Assembly (NCBI GenBank): GCA_020692215.1
Contig: JAIMKW010000001.1
Location: 842,442 to 906,441, forward strand
Origin: Sandarakinorhabdus sp.
GTDB taxonomy: Bacteria > Pseudomonadota > Alphaproteobacteria > Sphingomonadales > Sphingomonadaceae
Direction of reading: 5' to 3'
DNA: 64,000 nucleotides
Part shown: in pieces, positions 9,229 through 17,940 of the stretch
Numbering within the stretch: position 1 is the stretch's first letter
Layout of the letters: each line of letters begins with the position of its first letter
Notes under the pieces: generated by a model
The model's database searches: none
What the model saw: only the letters and a program-made list of their open reading frames with translations
Told to the model about the DNA's origin: nothing
Made by a program: the position numbers and the translations under genes

Positions 9229-10017
9229 TCAGAAACGGACACCCAGCCCCAGGATCGGGCCGTGCATCCTTGTATCCACTTCAAGGCCGTTGCTGCGGCG
9301 GATACCAGCCGACAGATGCCGGTATCCGGCCAGCAGCGAAACCTGTTTGCCGATGCCGAAGCCCAGGGCGCCCAGGCTATCGGATGAAAAGCGGGAGCCA
9401 CCGCCGCCGAACATGGCATGGGCATTGAGCGTGACGCGTGGCGCGATGTGCACCACCGCCTTGGCGCCGGCCATCGCATCGACCCAGTCGACTGTCTCGC
9501 TCCGGTCGTAGCTGGTGGGCACGCCGGGCGGCAGGGGTGTGCCGGGTGGAAATGCGGCGGATATGGTGGACTGCAAGGACCAGTAGCGCGGGCCGGCCAC
9601 CAGATCGAGGCTGCCAATGGAATCATCGACGACGCGGTAGGTGACGCCAGCCAGCCCCGTGAAGGTGCGGACCGAAAGATCGACCGGGAGGCGTGCGCCG
9701 CCGAGCTGCGGGATCCCCACCTCCGCATCTTCGGAAACCTTCACGAACAGCCCGTCGAGCAGGATACCCCATCGGCCACGCCGGGCCTCGAACGCCGCCA
9801 TGGCCCCGAAATCGAGATTCTCGAGGATGTCCTTGAAACTTGTTTCGGATTCGACGGTGGTGGGAAAGGCGGGGTGCTGCACCTTCGAGGTGCTGCCGGC
9901 CGCCCAGACATAGGGGACGACATTGAACTCCCACCCGTCCCCGGCTGCCTGCGAGGGGACAGCCAGACCGGCGAACATCAATCCAACAGCTGCTTTTGAG
10001 AAATCGCCCTGCAACAT
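9229..10017 (-). CDS. Probable outer-membrane beta-barrel protein
   Basis: A 262-residue protein with an N-terminal hydrophobic signal (GLMFAGLAVPSQAAG) and alternating hydrophobic/polar strands rich in Gly and aromatic residues: LDLVAGPRYWSL, HAMFGGGG, SLLAGYRHLSAG and LGLGVRF. It ends in Phe, as expected for substrates of the BAM assembly machine. It resembles uncharacterised outer-membrane proteins in length and strand pattern, but I do not recognise a named family. Eighteen bases separate it from the downstream amidohydrolase, so it is probably the first gene of that three-gene unit and may be its channel or surface partner (inference). Confidence 0.68.
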   Translation of the reverse strand: MLQGDFSKAAVGLMFAGLAVPSQAAGDGWEFNVVPYVWAAGSTSKVQHPAFPTTVESETSFKDILENLDFGAMAAFEARRGRWGILLDGLFVKVSEDAEVGIPQLGGARLPVDLSVRTFTGLAGVTYRVVDDSIGSLDLVAGPRYWSLQSTISAAFPPGTPLPPGVPTSYDRSETVDWVDAMAGAKAVVHIAPRVTLNAHAMFGGGGSRFSSDSLGALGFGIGKQVSLLAGYRHLSAGIRRSNGLEVDTRMHGPILGLGVRF

Positions 10018-10078
10018 GGCCCCCCGGGACAGATGTTATTCGCGGAGACTATTCACACAGGCCATGCCACGCAAGCAT

Positions 10079-12319
10079 CTAACTGAAACGGTTGGATTTG
10101 GGAAAGCCCTGTGGCGGCAAGCGTCCGGCCGAGGCGCGGGCACCGAGCCACATCGTCAGGTCGGCTTCGGTGCGGGTGCGCGCGCTTTCTCCCTGCAGCT
10201 TCCAGCTCAGCCCGTCGGCCAGCTTCAGCGTCACCACGTCCGCCAGCCCTCCGTCCTTGTATTTCTGCAGCGCAACGCCCTGGCCCCGCGCCATCACCGG
10301 CAGGGTATCGAGCGGGAAAACCAGCAGTTTGCGATTCTCGCCGATCACCGCGACATGATCTGCACCTTCGGACACGGGATGCACGGCCGCCAGTTTCGCC
10401 CCCGGCTTCAGATTCACCACCTGCCGGCCCTTGCGGGTTTCGGCCAGCAGCTCTTCTGCATCGGCCACAAAGCCGCGCCCGTCGCTGGCGGCCAGCAGCA
10501 GCTTCAGCCCCGGCTTGCAGGGCAGCGCCGCGACAATGTCCTCGCCGGTGGGAAAATCGACCATCAACGACAAGGGTTCGCCAAAGCCGCGGCCGCCGGG
10601 CAGATCATTGGCGAGCAAGGTGAAGAAACGCCCACCCGATGCTGCGAATAACAGCCGGTCGGTGGTTTCGGCGTGGAAGGCGCGGGCGAGGCCATCGCCC
10701 TCCTTGAACTTCAGGCTGTCCAGATTGGCGAGGTCCGCATGGCCCTTCTGCGCCCTGATCCAGTTGCGCGCGGACAGGATGATGGTGAGCGGCTCGCGCT
10801 CGATCATGGCTTCGCGGCTGATTGCAACGGCCACGGGGGCGTCGGCAAAGTCGGATCGGCGGCGGCCGATGGGCGTGTCCGCGCCATAGTCCTTCATCAG
10901 CAGGGCCAGCTGCTTCTTCAGCGCTGTCTTCTGCCGGGCGGTCGAACCGACCAGCGCTTCCAGATCGCCCTTTTCGGCTGTCAGCTTTTCCTGCTCGCGG
11001 CGGAGCTCCATCTCTTCCAGCCTGCGCAACGAGCGCAGGCGCATGTTGAGGATGGCTTCGGCCTGCCGGTCGGTCAGTTCGAAACGCGCCATCAGCACCG
11101 GCTTTGGCTCGTCTTCCTCGCGGATGATGCGGATCACTTCATCGAGGTTCAGATAGGCGATGATATAGCCCGACAGAAGTTCGAGCCGATCGGCTATCTG
11201 CGCCAGACGGTGGCGGCTGGCGCGCACCAGCACATCCTGCCGGTGGTCCAGCCAGGATTGCAGCAACGCGCGCAGACCCAGCACCCGGGGTGTCCGATCG
11301 GGCATCAGCACGTTCAGGTTGATGGACACCCGCGTTTCCAGATCGGTCAGCCGGAACAGGCTTTCCATCAGCACATCGGGATCGACATTGCGGGATTTCG
11401 GTTCGATCACCAGCCGGATCACGGCATCGCTCTCGTCGCGCACATCTTCCAGGATGGGCAGCTTCTTGTCGGCTATCAACGCTGCAATCTGCTCGATCAG
11501 CCGGGCTTTCTGCACAGCCCAGGGTATCTCGGAAATGATGATCGACCAGGTGCCGCGCCCCAGATCTTCCTGGTGCCAGCGCGCCCGCAGCCTGACAGCG
11601 CCGCGCCCGGTTGCGTAGGCTTCGATCAGGTTTTCGCGCGGTTCCACGATGATCCCGCCGGTCGGGAAATCGGGGCCCGGCATCAGCGCCATGATATCGG
11701 CAAGATTGGCCGCCGGGTCTTCCAGCAGCAATGTTGCGGCGGCGGCAATCTCGGCCACATTGTGCGGCGGAACCGATGTCGCCATGCCGACAGCGATGCC
11801 GGATGCCCCGTTCGCCAGCAGGTTGGGAAAGGCCGCGGGGAAGACCTCGGGCTCTTCCTCTTCGCCGTTATAGGTGGGGCGGAAGCCGACGGTTTCGTCG
11901 TCCACGCCCTCCATCAATAGGATGGCGGCCCTGGTCAATCGCGCTTCGGTATAGCGCATGGCGGCGGCGTTATCGCCGTCGACATTGCCGAAATTGCCCT
12001 GCCCCTCGATCAGCGGATAGCGCAGCGAAAAATCCTGCGCGAGCCGCACCAGCGCATCATAGACGGCGGTGTCGCCGTGGGGATGATATTTGCCGATCAC
12101 GTCGCCGACAACGCGCGCGCACTTCTTGGGCGCATTGGCCGGATCGAGCTTCAGCAGGCGCATGGCCCACAACAGGCGCCGGTGCACCGGCTTCAGCCCG
12201 TCGCGCACGTCGGGCAGCGATCGCGCGGTGATGGTGCTCAGCGCATAGACGAGATAGCGCTCGGAAAGGGCTGTCTCGAACGGGGCTTCGATGATTCCGG
12301 CGTCGCTGTCTGCAGTCAT
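10079..12319 (-). CDS. parC: DNA topoisomerase IV subunit A, ParC
   Basis: ParC is the DNA-cleaving and rejoining subunit of topoisomerase IV, which decatenates daughter chromosomes. The 746-residue protein carries the active-site tyrosine in MRYTEARLT (Tyr123) and the region HPHGDTAVYDAL, where Thr84 and Asp88 occupy the places of E. coli Ser80 and Glu84. The C-terminal beta-pinwheel is the ParC type and lacks a GyrA box. Its ATG overlaps the recO stop by 4 bases, so it is the last gene of the lepB-rnc-era-recO-parC row. The partner gene parE is not in the window. Confidence 0.95.
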   Translation of the reverse strand: MTADSDAGIIEAPFETALSERYLVYALSTITARSLPDVRDGLKPVHRRLLWAMRLLKLDPANAPKKCARVVGDVIGKYHPHGDTAVYDALVRLAQDFSLRYPLIEGQGNFGNVDGDNAAAMRYTEARLTRAAILLMEGVDDETVGFRPTYNGEEEEPEVFPAAFPNLLANGASGIAVGMATSVPPHNVAEIAAAATLLLEDPAANLADIMALMPGPDFPTGGIIVEPRENLIEAYATGRGAVRLRARWHQEDLGRGTWSIIISEIPWAVQKARLIEQIAALIADKKLPILEDVRDESDAVIRLVIEPKSRNVDPDVLMESLFRLTDLETRVSINLNVLMPDRTPRVLGLRALLQSWLDHRQDVLVRASRHRLAQIADRLELLSGYIIAYLNLDEVIRIIREEDEPKPVLMARFELTDRQAEAILNMRLRSLRRLEEMELRREQEKLTAEKGDLEALVGSTARQKTALKKQLALLMKDYGADTPIGRRRSDFADAPVAVAISREAMIEREPLTIILSARNWIRAQKGHADLANLDSLKFKEGDGLARAFHAETTDRLLFAASGGRFFTLLANDLPGGRGFGEPLSLMVDFPTGEDIVAALPCKPGLKLLLAASDGRGFVADAEELLAETRKGRQVVNLKPGAKLAAVHPVSEGADHVAVIGENRKLLVFPLDTLPVMARGQGVALQKYKDGGLADVVTLKLADGLSWKLQGESARTRTEADLTMWLGARASAGRLPPQGFPKSNRFS

Positions 12320-13083
12320 GCCTGCGTCCTAGAGTCTGGCGCGCCCGCTGCCAACCGTTCTTCTGATGTTCCGGCACTTGCGCGGGCCCGCAGCCCCTCC
12401 AGCCGCGCACCCTGCAGCCAGTGGCGGGCGAGGAAATGGCCCGTCAGCAAAAGCCCCGCATCGGCTTCGGCTGCGCTTGCCGCCCCGCCGTGCAACAGGA
12501 AGGCCGGCAGGGGCAGCAGCTGCGGTGCCCAGGGCTGGCCTTCGGCGCAGCAGCGGCTGACGGCACGGCCGGTCCTGGGGCTGATGAACGCGAGGTCACT
12601 GGCAGGGCCGCCCAGTGCGCAGGCTGAAAGATCCAGCCCGAACCCCTCTTCCTCCAGCAGCAGGAGTTCATAGCGGGCAAGGCCTGCGCGCGCCGCTGTG
12701 TGGTTCATGCCGGCACAAAGCCCCCCCAGCAGCGCATCCAGCGCCTGCGCGAGGCGTGGGTGGGGAACGGCTTCGGCAAGTGCGGCTGCTGTCAGTTCGG
12801 CAAGCCACGCCAGCATCGCGGCGGGTTGCGGTTCAAACGCCAGCAACGCGCGGCTTTGCACAAGTTCGATCGTGGCACTCGGCAACTGACCCTCGGCGCG
12901 GGATTTCAGCGACAACGCTACCCGGTTTCCGGGGTGCAGCAGCGCGCGCTTGCCCTTTGATCGCGCGCCCGGCACATAACCGGCGCGCAAGCCGCCCTGC
13001 AGGGCGAGAAACCGCACCACGGCGCCATTTTCGCCGTGGGGCAGGGCTGTCAGAACCAGGGCGTCATCCTCGAAGGTCAGCAT
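12316..13083 (-). CDS. recO: DNA repair protein RecO
   Basis: RecO works with RecR to load RecA on SSB-coated single-stranded DNA. The 255-residue protein begins MLTFEDDALVLTALPHGENG, the typical OB-fold opening of RecO, which favours this start over a longer frame beginning at 13140 that would run into the 3' end of era. The middle is an Ala/Leu-rich helical domain, as in other alphaproteobacterial RecO proteins. The stop overlaps the parC start (ATGA), implying coupled translation. It follows era by 19 bases. The conserved alphaproteobacterial order rnc-era-recO supports the identification more strongly than single residues do. Confidence 0.9.
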   Translation of the reverse strand: MLTFEDDALVLTALPHGENGAVVRFLALQGGLRAGYVPGARSKGKRALLHPGNRVALSLKSRAEGQLPSATIELVQSRALLAFEPQPAAMLAWLAELTAAALAEAVPHPRLAQALDALLGGLCAGMNHTAARAGLARYELLLLEEEGFGLDLSACALGGPASDLAFISPRTGRAVSRCCAEGQPWAPQLLPLPAFLLHGGAASAAEADAGLLLTGHFLARHWLQGARLEGLRARASAGTSEERLAAGAPDSRTQA

Positions 13084-13102
13084 CGGCGGAGACGGGGTGC
13101 CG

Positions 13103-14008
13103 TCACTCCACCCAGTCCATCCCGAGATCGCGCCACACATGGCGGTCCTCGGCCCAGCCGGGGCGGACCTTCACATGCAGGAACAGGTGCATGCGCCGGC
13201 CCAGCAGCTCTTCCATGCCATGACGCGCAGCCTCGCCGATGGCCTTGATACGGGCACCGCGGGCCCCTACCACGATGCCCTTCTGGCTGTCGCGCTCCAC
13301 CAGGATCTGCGCGTGGACGGCCGCTGAACCATCCGATTGCTCCTCGAACTTCTCGATGTGCACGGCGGTGGAATAGGGCAGCTCCTGCCCCAGTTGCTGG
13401 AACAGCTGCTCGCGCACCAACTCGGCTGCCATCAGCCGCGCGGGCGCATCGGAAAGCTGGTCTTCCGGGAACAGCCATGGGCCTTCCGGGGCGGCGGCGG
13501 CCAGCGCTGCCTTCAGGTCTGCCACGCCGTCGCCGGTCAGCGCCGACACCATGAATGTCTCGTCGAAGGGGGTCAGCGCATTGGCTTCCATGGCCAGCGC
13601 CAGCAGCTTGTCCTTGCTGGTGGCATCCACCTTGTTCAAAACCAGCCAGCGCGGCTCCTTGCGGTCGGCCAGCGTCGCCAGCAGCGTTCGCACCTCGTCT
13701 CGCAGCCCGGCTTTCGCATCCACGATCGCCAGCAGCACATCAGCATCGGCAGCGCCTTCCCAGGCATTCTGCACCATGGCCCGGTCCAGCCGGCGGCGCG
13801 GCTGGAACACGCCGGGCGTGTCCACCATCAGCAGCTGCGCCGCGCCTGCCATCGCAACGCCTGTCAGCCGCACGCGGGTGGTCTGCACCTTGGAGCTGAC
13901 AATCGCCACCTTCTGCCCGACCAGCGCGTTCACAAGCGTCGATTTCCCCGCGTTGGGGGCGCCGATCAGCGCGATCACGCCGCAGCGGGTTTTCACCTCA
14001 GCCTCCAT
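13103..14008 (-). CDS. era: GTPase Era
   Basis: Era is an essential GTPase that binds 16S rRNA near its 3' end during assembly of the 30S subunit. The 301-residue protein has the P-loop GAPNAGKST at 16-24, the switch region with VQTTR, DTPG (G3) and NKVD (G4), then a C-terminal KH domain with VVGARGARIKAIG for RNA binding. Length and order match the family. Its start overlaps the 3' end of rnc by 11 bases, so it is cotranscribed with RNase III, which also acts on rRNA. Confidence 0.97.
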   Translation of the reverse strand: MEAEVKTRCGVIALIGAPNAGKSTLVNALVGQKVAIVSSKVQTTRVRLTGVAMAGAAQLLMVDTPGVFQPRRRLDRAMVQNAWEGAADADVLLAIVDAKAGLRDEVRTLLATLADRKEPRWLVLNKVDATSKDKLLALAMEANALTPFDETFMVSALTGDGVADLKAALAAAAPEGPWLFPEDQLSDAPARLMAAELVREQLFQQLGQELPYSTAVHIEKFEEQSDGSAAVHAQILVERDSQKGIVVGARGARIKAIGEAARHGMEELLGRRMHLFLHVKVRPGWAEDRHVWRDLGMDWVE

Positions 14009-14666
14009 TGGCGGCCAGGAAGGCTTCGGCTGCCAGCGTTTCGGCTTCCTGCTTGGAGGCGCCTTCGGCTTCCACCGGCGGCAGCCGATCGACCGCCAGT
14101 TCCACCTTAAAGCGCGGATTGTGGTGCGGCCCGGTGCGGCCGAGCAGGCGATACACGGGCCCCTTCAGCGCCTTTGCCGCCGCCCATTCCTGCACGGCGG
14201 ACTTGGGGTGTTTGGGCGCTTCGGAAATGGAGGCCAGCTCGCCGTCCCACGCATGGTGCACAAAGGCTTTTGCTGCATCCATGCCGCCCTCCACAAAGGC
14301 TGCGCCGATCAGCGCTTCCAGCACATCGCCGAGGATGTTGTCGCTGTTGGCCCCGCCATCAGATCGGGCCTGCGGGCCCAGCCGCAGATGGCGGGCAACC
14401 CCCAGCTTGCGCGCAACCCGCGCGCAGGTTTCGCGGCTGACCAGCCGGGCCATGCGTCGCGTCAGGGTGCCTTCAGCCTCGGTCGGGAACATGTCGCACA
14501 GCCAGGCCGCCATGATAGCGCCCAGCACACGGTCTCCCAGAAACTCCAGCCGTTCGTAATTGTCGGTGCCCAGGCTCTTGTGGGTGATCGCCCGCATCAG
14601 CAGGCTTTCATCCTGAAAGGCGAGGCCAAGGCTTGTTCGGGCCCAGCTTGCAGGTGTCTCAGTCAA
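13998..14666 (-). CDS. rnc: Ribonuclease III
   Basis: RNase III cleaves double-stranded RNA, notably the rRNA precursor. From TTG 14666 the protein is 222 residues, the normal length, with the RNase III signature NYERLEFLGDRVLG and a C-terminal double-stranded-RNA-binding domain (HHNPRFKVELAVD ... SKQEAETLAAEAFL). A longer open frame runs upstream but only antisense-quality sequence lies there. The TTG start overlaps the lepB TGA as TTGA, so translation is probably coupled to lepB. GGAA lies just upstream. The 3' end overlaps era by 11 bases. Confidence 0.94.
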   Translation of the reverse strand: MTETPASWARTSLGLAFQDESLLMRAITHKSLGTDNYERLEFLGDRVLGAIMAAWLCDMFPTEAEGTLTRRMARLVSRETCARVARKLGVARHLRLGPQARSDGGANSDNILGDVLEALIGAAFVEGGMDAAKAFVHHAWDGELASISEAPKHPKSAVQEWAAAKALKGPVYRLLGRTGPHHNPRFKVELAVDRLPPVEAEGASKQEAETLAAEAFLAANGG

Positions 14667-15385
14667 ATTCCGGCCCGATCCATGCCTTGGCCAATCCGCG
14701 ACCAGCCAATGCCCTGGCCGGTGGAAAAGACGATTCGCTCTACCCTGCCCAGCAAGTGCGTGTGCGGCACAAGGCCCACCCCCCCCTGTGCCACGGAAAG
14801 GCGGCTGTCGGCACTGGCAGCGCGATTGTCGCCCAGCACGAAATACTGGCCTGCCGGCACGATGATTTCTGCCATGTCTGCAAGCGGCCCGGTGCTGCCT
14901 GCCCTTACCAGCTGGGTCTTGCCGCCCGGCAGCGTCTCCCGGCAAAGCCCGTTTTCCACCGGTTTGCAGGCGATCGGCAGACCGTTCAGCACAAGCATTC
15001 CACCTTGCAGCGATACCCTGTCGCCGCTGCGGCCGATGACCCGCTTGACATAGTCCTTGCCAGCAGCGCCGGTAAACACGACCACGTCGCCATGCTGTGC
15101 CGGGCGGTCTGCAAAGCGCGCGCCTCCTGCATTTGAAGTTGCGAACATTCGCGGCAAGGACGCCGCGTTCCAGCCATAGGCCATCTTGTTGACCAGAATC
15201 AGGTCGCCGGCTTCCAGCGTCGGCGCCATGGAACGCGACGGGATGGCGAAGGGCTCCACAACAAGCGTCCGCACCGCAAGGGCCAAGAACAGGGCGCCAA
15301 GGATCACCCTGGCAGCCGCCATCGCAGGGCTGCGCCCTGCAAGCGCGCCGGGCCTTGGTGCTGCGATGGAAAGGCTGGCTGTCAT
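14663..15385 (-). CDS. lepB: Signal peptidase I, LepB
   Basis: LepB removes signal peptides from exported proteins on the periplasmic face of the inner membrane. The 240-residue protein has one clear N-terminal membrane segment (about 24-42), then the S26 box IPSRSMAPTL with nucleophile Ser52, and DYVKRVIG with the general-base Lys114, followed by FVLGDNR. The start at 15385 gives a normal length; a much longer open frame upstream runs antisense to pgi and is spurious. It is the first gene of the lepB-rnc-era-recO-parC row. The stop is shared with the TTG start of rnc. Confidence 0.95.
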   Translation of the reverse strand: MTASLSIAAPRPGALAGRSPAMAAARVILGALFLALAVRTLVVEPFAIPSRSMAPTLEAGDLILVNKMAYGWNAASLPRMFATSNAGGARFADRPAQHGDVVVFTGAAGKDYVKRVIGRSGDRVSLQGGMLVLNGLPIACKPVENGLCRETLPGGKTQLVRAGSTGPLADMAEIIVPAGQYFVLGDNRAASADSRLSVAQGGVGLVPHTHLLGRVERIVFSTGQGIGWSRIGQGMDRAGI

Positions 15386-15487
15386 TCCTGCTGGGCGGTG
15401 GCCCGGCAGCCCTTCGCTGTCAAGGTTTGGGCCGGTTTCAGCAGCATCCCTCTCGCGCTGCGTAGCGGGATTGGCTAGGCTCGGCCC

Positions 15488-17011
15488 ATGCTTCCACACC
15501 AGACATCCGCATGGGTCTCGCTCGAACAGCTCGCCCGCAAACCACAGCCCCGGATCATCGACCTGTTCGCTGGCGACCCTGCCCGTCTGGGTGCGTTTTC
15601 GCTGGATGTGGCGGGGGTGCATTTCGATCTTTCCAAGCTGCCGCTGTCCACACAGCATGTGCAGGCCCTGTGCCTGCTGGCGGAACAGGCCGATCTGCCT
15701 GGCTGGCGGACGAAGCTGGCGGCGGGCGCGATCGTGAACCCGTCCGAAGGGCGGGCTGCAACCCACATGCAGCTGCGCGACACGGCCCGGCGTGGCGAGC
15801 AGGCCGCGCTGCTGGATATGGCGGCGCGGATCCGCAGCGGCGCGCTGGGGCGGGTGGGGCACCTGATCCACATCGGAATCGGCGGATCGGCGCTTGGCCC
15901 GCAGCTGCTGGTGGATGCGCTGGGCCCAGAGGGGGACGGGCCGCAGGTGCATGTTGCAGCCAATATCGATGGGGCAGCACTGGCCCGCGCCTTTGCCGCC
16001 GCAGATCCGGCCGAAACGCTGCTGATCGCGGTTTCGAAAACCTTCACCACGCAGGAAACGCTCACCAACCTGAAGTCTGCGCTGGGCTGGCTTCAGGCGC
16101 ATGGCGTTGCCGATCCCATCAGCCGGGTGGTCGCGGTGACAGCCGCTCCCGACAAGGCGCGGGCGGCCGGCATATCGGAAATCCTGCCCTTCGCCGAAAC
16201 GGTCGGGGGGCGCTATTCGCTCTGGTCCGCTGTCGGGCTGCCGCTGGCGGTGCGGTGCGGCCCCGATGCCTTCGAAGCGCTTCTGGATGGCGCGCACGCA
16301 ATGGATATCCATTTTCTGCAGGCCCCGCTGATGGGCAATGCCCCGGTGCTCGCAGCGATGGCAGATGTCTGGCAGGCCTGCTTCCTGTCGCGCCAGACCC
16401 GGGCGATCTTCGCCTATGATGAACGGCTCAGGCTGCTGCCACCCTATCTTCAGCAGCTCGAAATGGAGAGCAATGGCAAATCCGTCGCACGCGATGGCAC
16501 GGCCCTGCCGTTCCCCACAGCGGCCATAAGCTGGGGCGGGACTGGAACAGACGCGCAGCACGCCGTGTTCCAGCTGCTGCACCAGGGCACCCATCAGGAT
16601 CCGATCGAGTTCGTCGCTGTCGCCGAGCCGGGCCACACGCTCGATGCGATCCACCACAGGCTGCTGCTGGCGAACTGCTTTGCCCAGGGCGCAGCCTTGT
16701 TGCGCGGGCGGACGGCAGACGAAGCGCTGGCGGAAGCCGGCGGGGATGCAGCACTTGCAGCCGCCAAATCCTTCCCGGGCAACCGCGGATCGGCCACCAT
16801 CCTGCTCGACCGGCTGAGCCCGGACCGCCTGGGCGCGCTGCTGGCCTTCTATGAAGCGCGGACGTTCGCGGCCGCCGTGCTGATGGGGCTGAACCCGTTC
16901 GATCAGTGGGGTGTGGAACTGGGCAAGCAGACAGCGAACCGGCTTGCAACAGGCGAGACAGGCGGGTTTGATCCCTCCACCATGGCGCTGCTGCGCAGGG
17001 CTGGCCTCTAG
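15488..17011 (+). CDS. pgi: Glucose-6-phosphate isomerase
   Basis: Pgi interconverts glucose 6-phosphate and fructose 6-phosphate. The 507-residue protein has the sugar-phosphate isomerase motif IGIGGSALGP near 130-138, the Glu of QLEMESNGKS, the His of QGTHQDPIEF and the Lys of VELGKQTAN, the usual catalytic set. It is somewhat shorter than the E. coli enzyme but normal for alphaproteobacteria. It is divergent from lepB. Its TAG stop lies in a CTAG palindrome that also forms the stop of the HAD gene on the other strand. Confidence 0.96.
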   Translation: MLPHQTSAWVSLEQLARKPQPRIIDLFAGDPARLGAFSLDVAGVHFDLSKLPLSTQHVQALCLLAEQADLPGWRTKLAAGAIVNPSEGRAATHMQLRDTARRGEQAALLDMAARIRSGALGRVGHLIHIGIGGSALGPQLLVDALGPEGDGPQVHVAANIDGAALARAFAAADPAETLLIAVSKTFTTQETLTNLKSALGWLQAHGVADPISRVVAVTAAPDKARAAGISEILPFAETVGGRYSLWSAVGLPLAVRCGPDAFEALLDGAHAMDIHFLQAPLMGNAPVLAAMADVWQACFLSRQTRAIFAYDERLRLLPPYLQQLEMESNGKSVARDGTALPFPTAAISWGGTGTDAQHAVFQLLHQGTHQDPIEFVAVAEPGHTLDAIHHRLLLANCFAQGAALLRGRTADEALAEAGGDAALAAAKSFPGNRGSATILLDRLSPDRLGALLAFYEARTFAAAVLMGLNPFDQWGVELGKQTANRLATGETGGFDPSTMALLRRAGL

Positions 17012-17670
17012 ACCGGAAAACCCAGCGCCCGTAAATCCCGGGCCAGGCTTTGGGCATCGGTGAAATGGTGGGCGAGCCACCCGGCCTTGCGGGCGCCTTC
17101 CACATTGGCGGGATTGTCGTCGACGAAAACCGCCTCGCCGTCGCCAAGCCCGAACCGGGTTCTTGCCAGAGCATAGATGGCCGGATCGGGCTTCATCAGC
17201 CGTTCGGTGCCGGATACGATAATATCGCGGAAGTGATCGAAGATCGGCGCGGTCGGGCGGAACAGGGCCCAGAACTCCGCCGAGAAATTGGTGATCCCGA
17301 AGATCGGTACGCCAGCAGCAGCAAGGGCTTCGACGATGGCGTGCGTTCCGGGCATCGGCCCGGGAATCGTTTCCAGCCAGCGCGGGCCATAGAGCGCAAT
17401 GAGATCGCGTTCATCGGGATAGAGCACCATCAGTTCGGCGCTGGTTTCGGCAAAGGGCCGCCCCATGTCATGTTGGAAATGCCACGCCCGCGTCACGACG
17501 TGCGACAGGAACCAGTCCAGCCGCTCGGGCTCGGGGATCAGCTTCGCATAGAGGAAGCGCGGATCCCAATCATAGAGAACATGGCCGACATCGAAGACGA
17601 CAGCCTTGGGCTCTTTCCCGGCACGATTGGCGAAAGGCGCGGGCTGGAAAGGCACGCGCTGGCCCGACAC
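17008..17670 (-). CDS. HAD-superfamily hydrolase (YihX/2-haloacid-dehalogenase-like)
   Basis: A haloacid-dehalogenase-fold hydrolase of about 220 residues, probably a small-molecule phosphatase. Motif I is FDVGHVLYDWD (nucleophile Asp), with Gly two residues on as in YihX-type members; motif II is GITNFS; motif III is the Lys of MKPDPAIY; motif IV is VFVDDNPANVEGA. The frame opens at 17724 inside rpmJ, so I placed the start at GTG 17670, just past the rpmJ stop, leaving a short tail before motif I. It is probably cotranscribed with rpmJ. Its substrate cannot be read from sequence. Confidence 0.85.
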   Translation of the reverse strand: MSGQRVPFQPAPFANRAGKEPKAVVFDVGHVLYDWDPRFLYAKLIPEPERLDWFLSHVVTRAWHFQHDMGRPFAETSAELMVLYPDERDLIALYGPRWLETIPGPMPGTHAIVEALAAAGVPIFGITNFSAEFWALFRPTAPIFDHFRDIIVSGTERLMKPDPAIYALARTRFGLGDGEAVFVDDNPANVEGARKAGWLAHHFTDAQSLARDLRALGFPV

Positions 17671-17677
17671 GCGGAGT

Positions 17678-17803
17678 TCAGCCCTGGCGAGCCTTGAACC
17701 GCCGGTTCGTCTTGTTGATGACATAGGTGCGGCCGCGGCGGCGGATCACACGATTGTCACGGTGCCGCCCCTTGAGCGACTTCAGGCTGTTGCGGATCTT
17801 CAT
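17678..17803 (-). CDS. rpmJ: 50S ribosomal protein L36
   Basis: A 41-residue, strongly basic protein that starts [17 protein letters not shown] and contains [20 protein letters not shown]. This is the longer, zinc-ligand-free form of L36 typical of alphaproteobacteria. AAGGA lies seven bases before the ATG and a well-formed promoter lies 33 bases upstream. It stands alone outside the ribosomal operons, which is usual for this form, and the HAD hydrolase follows on the same strand. Confidence 0.95.
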   Translation of the reverse strand: MKIRNSLKSLKGRHRDNRVIRRRGRTYVINKTNRRFKARQG

Positions 17804-17835
17804 GGAACGTCCTTGGGGATTCGAATGAGCCGCGG

Positions 17836-17864
17836 CGCATAGGCTGGCGGCGCGCGCAAGTCAA
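17836..17864 (-). promoter_or_regulatory. Sigma70-type promoter of rpmJ
   Basis: On the minus strand TTGACT (17859-17864) and TATGCG (17836-17841) are separated by exactly 17 bases. This is a good -35/-10 pair that would start transcription near 17829, about 26 bases before the rpmJ ATG. Confidence 0.6.
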
Positions 17865-17940
17865 TCTTTGCGCACAGGAGCAACTATGGGCGCAACAAGC
17901 GGATTGGCCTATCGGGAACCGGCCTGCTAGGCGCGTTTCC

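Noticed and set aside
14663..17080. An 805-codon open frame on the minus strand that includes lepB
   Set aside because: Only the last 240 codons are signal peptidase. The rest runs antisense to pgi, has Arg/His/Gln-rich composition and no domains; it is open because of high GC content.
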